DNA of 64,000 nt, taken from Planktothrix sp. FACHB-1365 (GTDB lineage Bacteria; Cyanobacteriota; Cyanobacteriia; Cyanobacteriales; Microcoleaceae). The translations under genes were made by a program, and so were the position numbers. Below, piece after piece: positions 50,958-58,574 of this stretch. Positions within the stretch are counted from its first letter, which is position 1. Each line of letters starts with the position of its first letter. The notes below the pieces were generated by a model. It did no database searches. It was not told the DNA's origin and saw only the letters and a list, made by a program, of their open reading frames with translations. The stretch covers positions 1-64,000 of the forward strand of contig NZ_JACJSC010000022.1 of the NCBI RefSeq assembly GCF_014697575.1, given 5' to 3'.

Positions 50958-52285
50958 ACCGAGATTGTCAGCAAAACAGCCAACAAAAAATTAGAGGGCG
51001 GCTAGAAAAAATTGAGTTACACTCAACAGTTTTTGGTTTTATCCGCAAGTTATATCTCTATCTGCCTCCTAGTTATAAAAATAACTCTCAACAACGTTAT
51101 CCTGTGCTTTATATGCACTATGGACAGCACCTGTTTGAACCCAAAAAACCGGATAGTGAATCTTGGCGGGTACATGAAACTATTGAGCAACTACTGGATG
51201 CTAATTTAATTGATGAAATTATTGTGGTTGGTATTGGTGCTGCCCCTGCTACTGTAGCATCTGATTATTGGCATTATGCAGCCTTGTATCAAGAGCAACC
51301 ACTGACAGGTCATCTCTACGAACGCTTTATTGTGCAAGAGGTAAAGCCGTTTATAGATGAAAATTTTAGGACATTGAGCGATCGCTCTGACACGGCCATG
51401 ATTGGAGCTTGTGCTAGTGCAACTGTCAGTTATAATATCGCCGAACGTCACCCCCATATCTTTGGCAAAGTCGGGATGCTCTCACCTGCTGTCCGTAGTT
51501 TTGATACGAATACTTGGTTGTACTCCTGGCCGATGCACAAACCCCAGTTTCAACTCTGGATAGATGTTGGTGATGCGGAAGGAATTTCTACCCATCCAGT
51601 TAGAGAATGGGTTGATACAGTGATAGAACAAGGTTGCGTCCCTAATACTGACCTATTTTACTACCTAGAACCCGATGCTGCTCACAATGAAACCTACTGG
51701 GGTAAGCGTCTGAAGAATCCATTGTTGCTATTTTTTGGTAACAAAGGTCAACCAATTTCAGTAAAACTACAAGGTGAAGACATTTTAGGGGTAGGCAGCA
51801 AACCACTAATAGTTAATCCCATTGTGGAGTATGACACTGGCTTCCAATGTACCGATTTTACGGGTAATTATCAGATTGAGCAACCCCAGATGATTGCTGT
51901 GGAGCCGGGAAACCGCCTGATTGGACTTTCCCCTGGTGTAACGAAAGTATCTTTCTCTGATCAAGGGTTAGAAACATCGCGTCGTTACAAAGTTGTCTCC
52001 AGTCTCCCTGATCAAGTGCAAGTTCGCCTCCGCGCCCATGTTCTGGGGTCAACCCCAGAAGTTGAACAGATATATTTTGGCAGATTGTCCTTACAGCGCG
52101 TGAGTGCAACTATCTATGAAGGCAAATATACCTTGCCACGGGATTTTACCTTAGCAGATGTTTTTAGCTGTGGGATGGGTAACTTTGAGCGACAAAAGGA
52201 CGGTTCACCGATGCCACTGCGGTTATTACAACCCCGGGAAGATACAGAACTAGAATATAAAATTGAACGCTGGTCTAAGTTTTAG
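50954..52285 (+). CDS. Esterase-D/Fes-like alpha/beta hydrolase with Cys nucleophile and a CBM20-like C-terminal domain
   Basis: 443 residues. Residues 15-260 form the esterase-D fold: KLYLYLPPSYKN, YPVLYMHYGQ, VVGIGAAPA, FIVQEVKPFIDENFRT, RHPHIFGKVGMLSP. At the nucleophile elbow relatives have GSSLGG, here GACASA, putting Cys153 in the place of Ser; His243 (PDAAHNETYW) and Asp204/207 complete a triad. Residues about 340-443 resemble a starch-binding beta sandwich: VRLRAHVLGSTP, YEGKYTLP, GMGNFERQKDGSPMPLR, LEYKIERW. No signal peptide. A Cys at the elbow fits acyl transfer better than hydrolysis. Coupled to the exporter gene by ATGA; the BtrH-like gene follows after 41 bp. Confidence 0.82.
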   Translation: MNRDCQQNSQQKIRGRLEKIELHSTVFGFIRKLYLYLPPSYKNNSQQRYPVLYMHYGQHLFEPKKPDSESWRVHETIEQLLDANLIDEIIVVGIGAAPATVASDYWHYAALYQEQPLTGHLYERFIVQEVKPFIDENFRTLSDRSDTAMIGACASATVSYNIAERHPHIFGKVGMLSPAVRSFDTNTWLYSWPMHKPQFQLWIDVGDAEGISTHPVREWVDTVIEQGCVPNTDLFYYLEPDAAHNETYWGKRLKNPLLLFFGNKGQPISVKLQGEDILGVGSKPLIVNPIVEYDTGFQCTDFTGNYQIEQPQMIAVEPGNRLIGLSPGVTKVSFSDQGLETSRRYKVVSSLPDQVQVRLRAHVLGSTPEVEQIYFGRLSLQRVSATIYEGKYTLPRDFTLADVFSCGMGNFERQKDGSPMPLRLLQPREDTELEYKIERWSKF

Positions 52286-52326
52286 CTGGCAATTATAAGA
52301 TTTCACTCCTAGAAGAAAAAAATGAT

Positions 52327-53445
52327 ATGGATCAAATCACCCTTGCATCAGAACTCAGGCTGGAAGTTCCTCCTTATTACCAGTGTCACTACCCGTTAGT
52401 CGATTTGCATCTGCGCCAGATTACGGGTCAAAGTATACTCAGTTTATTAGCTAATTCCGAGTTTTGGGGTGTTCCTGTCTTTAGTGTGGAAACCGATGAT
52501 TTAGTGCCGAATCCCGTCATCATTAGTAGGGAAAAGCTGTTTAAAGAGGAAATGGACTTATTTGAGTTAAATCTCACCCGTGCATCTTCTTTTGAGGAAG
52601 GACTAGCTCAAATTAGCACCCGTATCCAACACAATGAACCTGTAATCATCACAGGAACGACCTACGAACTGCCCTATAGTCCAGATTTCCACAATCCCAA
52701 TTATCTCAAACCACCCGCCACTTCTGCTTTAGGTGGTGCTTTTCAGATTGCTGATCACTATATATCTGTGATGGGATTAGGATCTGAGGAAGTTTTAGTT
52801 TATGACCCCATACCCAACAAATTTGTTGGTACTATTTCCCTGGAAGCATTCGCAAAATTTTGGCGGGGTAATGTCCAGTTTGAGGTTTTTACTCAAGCTA
52901 GAGGCTTTTCTATGCTGGTCAGTTACGGTATTATCAACGTGACATTCGCTGCAAATTATCAAAATGAAAAGCTAGATCAACTAGCAATTAATATTCTCAA
53001 TCGTGTGAATAGTGGCTTTTTGGCAGGACGAACAAGAAGTAGACCGGGTAGGATTTATTTGTCAGGGGTGGCTTTAAGTAATTATATCTATGAAACTTTT
53101 AGTTCTTATTACTCCCAGACAGGAGAAATACCCCAATCTCTGGGAAAATGCCTGTTTGATATGCGTTGGAGTCGCTATTATCTGCGGGATTTGCTGCAAA
53201 ATCTAAAGCAAGAATTTAATTTCCCTCTTACAGAAATTTGTCATGAGATGCTGGAGGTGATTGAATTATGGGAAGAGGTTTATAAAACATTTCTGACACT
53301 TATACGGAAAAAGTCTGCGGTTGATCAAACCAAAGTCCAGAAGTTTATAGATTTCCTGGCGCAGGTGATTCAGAAAGAGCAAGACTTTCACCGTCAGATT
53401 CAAACTTGGTTAAGCCAAACAAAAGCGGGGTTAAATAGTGTATGA
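52327..53445 (+). CDS. BtrH-like acyltransferase (papain-fold, butirosin H N-terminal family)
   Basis: 372 residues. The first 190 residues follow the BtrH N-terminal domain: YYQCHYPLVDLHLRQITGQS with Cys20, ADHYISVMGLGSEEVLVYDP with His144 and Asp160 as likely catalytic partners, and ISLEAFAKFW. BtrH in butirosin synthesis moves an aminoacyl chain from an acyl carrier protein to the amine of an aminoglycoside. The C-terminal half (190-372) is helical with no recognised domain. Its stop overlaps the start of an acyl carrier protein gene (ATGA, 53442-53445), which supports use of an ACP donor. Family call rests on motif reading, so moderately sure. Confidence 0.75.
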   Translation: MDQITLASELRLEVPPYYQCHYPLVDLHLRQITGQSILSLLANSEFWGVPVFSVETDDLVPNPVIISREKLFKEEMDLFELNLTRASSFEEGLAQISTRIQHNEPVIITGTTYELPYSPDFHNPNYLKPPATSALGGAFQIADHYISVMGLGSEEVLVYDPIPNKFVGTISLEAFAKFWRGNVQFEVFTQARGFSMLVSYGIINVTFAANYQNEKLDQLAINILNRVNSGFLAGRTRSRPGRIYLSGVALSNYIYETFSSYYSQTGEIPQSLGKCLFDMRWSRYYLRDLLQNLKQEFNFPLTEICHEMLEVIELWEEVYKTFLTLIRKKSAVDQTKVQKFIDFLAQVIQKEQDFHRQIQTWLSQTKAGLNSV

Positions 53446-53777
53446 AAGAACGATCCGAGCTTCATAACAAGGTTCGGGATATTGTCCTAGCTTGTATTGA
53501 AGAAGTAATTGCCCAAGGTTGGGGTCGCATTCAGATTGAACAAGGTGAGGCGGCTAATATTCTAGCGGGGGGCGGGTTTATTGATTCATTAGGACTGACT
53601 TCATTATTGGTAGCGATCGAACAGGATATTGAGGCAGAATTGGGATTCACAATTAATTTAACGAGCACAATTACTGAAATTACACCCAGTAGCACCCATC
53701 CACTGGCTACTGTAGGCACACTCACTAATTACATTGTTAATCATATTGATAATATTACTGTTTCTGGGGTTGTTTAA
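53442..53777 (+). CDS. Acyl carrier protein
   Basis: 111 residues. The phosphopantetheine attachment serine is Ser49 in GGGFIDSLGLTSLL, with the helix that follows (VAIEQDIEAELGFTI) matching ACP helix II. The four-helix bundle is predicted from about 8 to 95. It is longer than FabACP and has a distinct sequence, so probably a dedicated carrier. Start and stop overlap both neighbours (ATGA upstream, TAATG with the adenylation enzyme), so the three proteins are made in fixed proportion. It would receive the acid activated by the next gene product. Confidence 0.88.
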   Translation: MKERSELHNKVRDIVLACIEEVIAQGWGRIQIEQGEAANILAGGGFIDSLGLTSLLVAIEQDIEAELGFTINLTSTITEITPSSTHPLATVGTLTNYIVNHIDNITVSGVV

Positions 53778-55114
53778 TGGCTATTGAATTTCTGCTAGAC
53801 AGATTTGAGCAAACTAAAGATGCGGAAGCATTGATTTGGCGCGATCGCTCACTGCTTTATAGTGAACTGAATAAACTGGTGAAATTTTGGCAGGAACGTA
53901 TACACAAAGAGTTAATTCCTCAAGGTGCAGTTGTCACTTTGGAAGCAGATTTTTCACCTAATGCGGTGGCTTTGTTATTAGCTTTACTCCAGCATAATTG
54001 TATAGTAGCTGTTTTAACAGCCGAGATGAAAACCAGTCGGGCTGAGTTGCGTCAGATTGCAGAAGTAGAATGGATCATCAAGATAGATCCAGAAGATGAT
54101 GTGAGCCTGGAAAAAACAGGAACTCAAGCGACCCATGAGTTTTTGTGTCAACTGCGCGATCGCCAACATCCAGGACTGATCATTTTCACCTCTGGTTCTA
54201 CAGGTAAGAGTAAAGCCGCTATTCATGATTTTGCTCTTATGCAAGAGAAGTTTCAAACCCTCAGACCTGCTCAGAGGACATTGTTATTTTTACTATTTGA
54301 TCATATTGGCGGTATTAATACTCTGTTGCATATTCTAGCAAATGGGGGATGTGCGGTTATACCCTTAGATCACTCTTGCGAAACAGTAGCATCTGCGATC
54401 GCCCAATATCGAGTACAGGTATTACCCACTTCACCGACCTTTCTCACGCTCCTACTTCTGAGTGGTGTTCACCAGCGATATGACCTGAGTTCCTTAGAAA
54501 TTATTACCTATGGTACAGAAGTCATGCCAGAAAGCGTTCTTAGCAGCTTAAACCAACTTTTTCCTCAAATCCGCTTTCATCAAACCTACGGACTTACAGA
54601 ACTGGGGATCATGCGTTCAAAATCCCGATCATCTGATTCTTTATGGTTTAAGGTGGGTGGGGAAGGATATGAAACCCGCATTGTTAACGGAATGCTGGAA
54701 ATTAAAGCCAAAAGCGCTATGCTGGGCTACTTGAACGCTCCCGCACCTTTTACTCCAGATGGTTGGTATATGACAGGGGATGTGGTGGAAATTGACGGGG
54801 AGTGGATCAAGATTCTCGGACGTAAATCGGAAATAATTAACGTCGGAGGTCAAAAGGTTTATCCGGCTGAAGTAGAGAGTATTTTACAAGCTATGGAAGG
54901 GGTAGCGGAGGTTTCAGTTAAAGGTGAAGCAAATCCCATTACTGGTAATATAGTGACCGCAAAGGTGCGCCTGACAACCGATGAATCTTTGCGTAACTTT
55001 CGCATCAGATTACGCGCTTTTTGTCAAGACAAATTAGAGTCTTATAAAATTCCTGTGCGGGTAACACTGGTACAGGAAAGATTGCATAGCGATCGCTTCA
55101 AAAAAAGCCATTAG
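53777..55114 (+). CDS. Acyl-adenylating enzyme (AMP-binding family)
   Basis: 445 residues, shorter than most CoA ligases (about 520). Core motifs are present: LIIFTSGSTGKSKAAIHD (P-loop), YGLTELG, WYMTGDVVEIDGEW, ILGRKSEIINVGGQKVYPAEVE. The C-terminal lysine is probably in HSDRFKKSH. The N-terminal part is reduced. It activates a carboxylic acid as acyl-AMP; with the carrier gene overlapping its start by one base, the acceptor thiol is probably the ACP and not CoA. The acid cannot be read from the sequence. A 39-bp gap separates it from the acyltransferase gene. Confidence 0.88.
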   Translation: MAIEFLLDRFEQTKDAEALIWRDRSLLYSELNKLVKFWQERIHKELIPQGAVVTLEADFSPNAVALLLALLQHNCIVAVLTAEMKTSRAELRQIAEVEWIIKIDPEDDVSLEKTGTQATHEFLCQLRDRQHPGLIIFTSGSTGKSKAAIHDFALMQEKFQTLRPAQRTLLFLLFDHIGGINTLLHILANGGCAVIPLDHSCETVASAIAQYRVQVLPTSPTFLTLLLLSGVHQRYDLSSLEIITYGTEVMPESVLSSLNQLFPQIRFHQTYGLTELGIMRSKSRSSDSLWFKVGGEGYETRIVNGMLEIKAKSAMLGYLNAPAPFTPDGWYMTGDVVEIDGEWIKILGRKSEIINVGGQKVYPAEVESILQAMEGVAEVSVKGEANPITGNIVTAKVRLTTDESLRNFRIRLRAFCQDKLESYKIPVRVTLVQERLHSDRFKKSH

Positions 55115-55153
55115 TTTCTTCCTAAAAAACTACAAATTAACAAATTAATAACT

Positions 55154-56281
55154 GTGGTAATTGAAATGAAAGAATACAAGTATTGGCCAACAGGAGACAT
55201 CATTAGAGTTGTTGCCACTTTTGCAGTTTTGTTTATCCATGTTACTCAATATTCAATCAGAAATTCAACCTCACTAGATATAGCTTGGTGGTCGTTAAAT
55301 ATAGGACAAAGCCTATCTATTTGGGCAGTTCCCGCATTTATTATGTTGAGTGGTGCTTTGTTACTCTCTCCCCAATCTTTTGATGAAACGCCTATCGTTT
55401 TTTATAAAAAACGCCTCTTAAAAATCGGAATACCTCTGTTATTTTGGGGTATTCTATATTTCTTCCTGGAAAAAAGATGGAATCCTGATATATCTTTTGA
55501 ACATCTGATAAATGATGCCTGGATTGGTGCCATATCTTGGCATTTATATTTTTTATTTGCCATTCTGGGTTTATATATCATAACTCCTTGGCTGAGATTA
55601 ATCATCAATCAAATGGAGACTAAGCAGGCAGAGTTAATTTGGATAATTATGATTTTTGGGGTTACCACTTGTGTTGATAGTTATATTCACATCTTTGGAC
55701 TTTGGAAATGGCATATAACTTTTCGCTGGGTATCCTATTTAGGATATTATCTCATGGGTCGATATATAGTTTACCTAGCAATTGATGATGTGGCACTTTT
55801 CAAAATTTTCACGGTTTTGGGGTTGTTTTCTAACATTATTGGTAGATATTTGGAAATGGTATTTAAAGACGGAAATATTGCTTATTACTACAACAATATG
55901 TATTCAAGTACAACAGTAATATTATTATCAATTGGAATTTTAGGATTAATTATTTTCTTTACAAAAGAAATTAATGAAAATTCAAAAATAGTTAAATATT
56001 GTCGTTTATTAGCACCCAGCACTTTTGGCATATATTTAGTCCATGTATTGATTATTCAAGAGTTACACTATAGCTTTCATATTCAATATCCCCAGAATAT
56101 ATTTATGGCTTTACTCTATAGTTTGATTTTGCTGGGATTGAGTTTATTGTTAGTGTATTTAATGGGTTTTATTCCCTGGATTCGTTCTGTTGTCAGTTGT
56201 AATACACAAAAAATATTAGAGGATAATCAAATCAACATATTTAGTCTCAAAAAATATTTATTTTATAAAGAAATTGCCTAG
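55154..56281 (+). CDS. Acyltransferase-3 family membrane protein
   Basis: 375 residues from GTG 55154 or ATG 55166. About ten membrane helices; the signature IIRVVATFAVLFIHVTQY (Arg and His) is the catalytic core of the OafA/WecH-type O-acyltransferases, with helices PAFIMLSGALLLSP and WHLYFLFAILGLYIITPWL. These enzymes put acetyl or succinyl groups onto sugars at the membrane. It is more AT-rich than its neighbours. In this cluster it may acylate a sugar part of the product. Confidence 0.88.
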   Translation: MVIEMKEYKYWPTGDIIRVVATFAVLFIHVTQYSIRNSTSLDIAWWSLNIGQSLSIWAVPAFIMLSGALLLSPQSFDETPIVFYKKRLLKIGIPLLFWGILYFFLEKRWNPDISFEHLINDAWIGAISWHLYFLFAILGLYIITPWLRLIINQMETKQAELIWIIMIFGVTTCVDSYIHIFGLWKWHITFRWVSYLGYYLMGRYIVYLAIDDVALFKIFTVLGLFSNIIGRYLEMVFKDGNIAYYYNNMYSSTTVILLSIGILGLIIFFTKEINENSKIVKYCRLLAPSTFGIYLVHVLIIQELHYSFHIQYPQNIFMALLYSLILLGLSLLLVYLMGFIPWIRSVVSCNTQKILEDNQINIFSLKKYLFYKEIA

Positions 56282-56445
56282 AAAATTAATATATTTAAAG
56301 GAGTGTATTTTGGTTGTTTATATAAAAAACAGTATTTCTCTAAATTAACAAAAATAAAAATTAAAAAATACACAGGCTACTCTGCTGTAATATATCCTTT
56401 ATCATCCTTCACCGACCTACCACCTTTAACTCATAGGAATGCTAT

Positions 56446-58467
56446 ATGCGCTATTTTGAGGAATACTGCGAAGTCCATTTAGACCCCAGCATTGCGCCCT
56501 ATAATTGGGTATTTAGAAGTCACGAAAAAATCTGTATTAGATTTGGTGTTCACCGATCTAAACATCCCGATTATGGTCAAATAGTCTATGAGTTAAATGA
56601 TGGTCAAGGATATTGTGATGTAGAGCGCATCAGAACAAAAACGGAGAGTGTGAGCGAAAATGGCTTCCAGATGTTTTCTGTTATTCTCCCACCTGTTAGT
56701 AATGGGGGAGGATATCAATATAGATTAGGCTATGTGGATACTGATGGAATTGAACATACAAGTGAGCGATCGCAATTTTTGTTAGTCTGCGATGAAGCAC
56801 CACGTTCAATGACAGAAATTCCCTCTATATTTTTAGGAATTGTCAATCATTATCCTGTATACGGCCCCAAACCATCTGTACCCATGACATCTAGCCCCAA
56901 AGATTGGGGTTCTCGTTTATTTTACTCCATTATTATTGATAGATTTGCTCTGAGTAAAGACACAACTCGTACTCCTCTAAGCCCCGTTAAATATGATCCA
57001 TCTTGCCCCCATTCCAGTCATGGAGGCACAATTCAAGGTATAATTGAGCATTTAGAATACCTCAAGTCATTGGGAGTTAGAGCAATTATTCTTACTCCTG
57101 TATACGTTAATGCTCCTGATGGTTATCATGGCTATCATCCCATTCATTTATTGATGGTTGATCCGCGTCTGGGTACAATTCAAACTTTACGAGAACTGGT
57201 AAAAAAAGCGCATGAAGCTGATATTGCTGTCATTTTAGACGTAGTAAATAATCACATTGCTGATAGCATTAACTGGGAAGAATATGGCGGCCCACCAGGA
57301 GGAGAATTCAAATATGTGCAAGGTGAAGAATCCGCCGTTTTACCTTTTCCGATCGAAGCCAGGAATACATCACTCTTTCACGGGCCAGAATACACCGATA
57401 TGGTGAATCAAAGATTGTTTGGATTTTTAGAAGACTGGCGCACAGAAACACCTTATGTTCGTGAATTATTAATTCAACACCTAAAATACTGGATTGCCGA
57501 AACTGATATTGATGGTTTTCGCTACGATTCTGCACGTCACGTTGGTTTAGACTTTTGGCAACCTTGTGTCGAAGAAATATCAAGATATGCTGGGATTTTC
57601 GGAAAAAAAGAATTTCTGCAAATAGCCGAACACGCAGGGAGTACCCACGAACAAGTCATTGAATATAATAATGCCAAATTTTCTGGTTTGATTGACTACC
57701 CTACCTATTATATTGTCAAACATTCTTTAGGCAATGGTAATTGGTTGTGGGGTTTGGCAGATTATTTTTGTGGTTTTCTCAAGCCATCACAGTCATATTA
57801 TGCGGGTTGGCAGAATAATATTATGTTCTTGGATAACCAAGACACCAGTAGAATTTTTCATGAATTTTGGAATCGTACTCACAACCGAGAACAAGCGCGT
57901 ATCCGTGTACATTTTGCCCTAGCTTGTTTGATATTAGGGCCGCAAATACCTTCTATTTATCAAGGAACAGAACAGGAATTTGATGGTGCATTAGGATGGC
58001 ATGAAGAAGAAGGTCAAGAAGAATCTATTGGTCATGATTGCTATGTGCGTGAGGATATGTTTGATAATCCTGCTTGCGATTGGAAATTTGGTGTAATTAA
58101 CCGCAAAATTTTTCACCCCTATAGCAGAAACCACCCGACTTTTTTACTGATTCGACAATTAGCAAAAATTCGATTTCAACACCGGCTTTTTCAAAGTGGA
58201 ACTCGAACTTTGTTACATTCTAAAAATAATGGTTTATGGTGTGTACTGATTCATGGTATAGCTAACGAACACCCTTTATTTATTGCTTTTAATTTGGGGC
58301 CGAATCCATTGTTAGAGGAAGCTTTCAAGATTCCTCATTGGTATGGGGAGTTTTGCGGAGCCGATATATTAATGACTATATCGGGTGGAGTGTTTCATTT
58401 AGTAAAAGATGAGATGCGAATTAAACTTTCACCCTTCTCTTTTGTTTTAGGGCGACTCTTACATTAA
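56446..58467 (+). CDS. GH13 alpha-amylase family protein
   Basis: 673 residues, no signal peptide. The N-terminal 120 residues look like a beta sandwich (CBM48/isoamylase-N type). The barrel follows (about 165-540) with region I DVVNNHIA, region II DGFRYDSARH (nucleophile Asp361), region III QIAEHAG (Glu395) and region IV FLDNQDTSR (Asp466). In region IV the usual NHD His is Gln465, a change that alters substrate-site binding. A C-terminal beta domain ends the protein. It could hydrolyse or transfer alpha-glucosyl groups. Last gene of the cluster; a 164-bp AT-rich gap separates it from the previous gene, so it may have its own promoter. Confidence 0.9.
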   Translation: MRYFEEYCEVHLDPSIAPYNWVFRSHEKICIRFGVHRSKHPDYGQIVYELNDGQGYCDVERIRTKTESVSENGFQMFSVILPPVSNGGGYQYRLGYVDTDGIEHTSERSQFLLVCDEAPRSMTEIPSIFLGIVNHYPVYGPKPSVPMTSSPKDWGSRLFYSIIIDRFALSKDTTRTPLSPVKYDPSCPHSSHGGTIQGIIEHLEYLKSLGVRAIILTPVYVNAPDGYHGYHPIHLLMVDPRLGTIQTLRELVKKAHEADIAVILDVVNNHIADSINWEEYGGPPGGEFKYVQGEESAVLPFPIEARNTSLFHGPEYTDMVNQRLFGFLEDWRTETPYVRELLIQHLKYWIAETDIDGFRYDSARHVGLDFWQPCVEEISRYAGIFGKKEFLQIAEHAGSTHEQVIEYNNAKFSGLIDYPTYYIVKHSLGNGNWLWGLADYFCGFLKPSQSYYAGWQNNIMFLDNQDTSRIFHEFWNRTHNREQARIRVHFALACLILGPQIPSIYQGTEQEFDGALGWHEEEGQEESIGHDCYVREDMFDNPACDWKFGVINRKIFHPYSRNHPTFLLIRQLAKIRFQHRLFQSGTRTLLHSKNNGLWCVLIHGIANEHPLFIAFNLGPNPLLEEAFKIPHWYGEFCGADILMTISGGVFHLVKDEMRIKLSPFSFVLGRLLH

Positions 58468-58489
58468 CCAATGCTTTCGCCAAAAGGTT

Positions 58490-58555
58490 GTAGGGTGGGT
58501 GACCACTGATCAATTGATGTTGAGATCCTTGTCTTTCTCGTGTTACCCACCCTAC
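58490..58555. terminator. Inverted repeat between GH13 and gyrA
   Basis: GTAGGGTGGGT (58490-58500) and ACCCACCCTAC (58545-58555) flank 44 bases. It lies between convergent genes and would stop both transcripts; the arms are also of the GTAGGGT palindromic-repeat kind. Confidence 0.7.
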
Positions 58556-58574
58556 GATTAAAAATCAACCGGAT

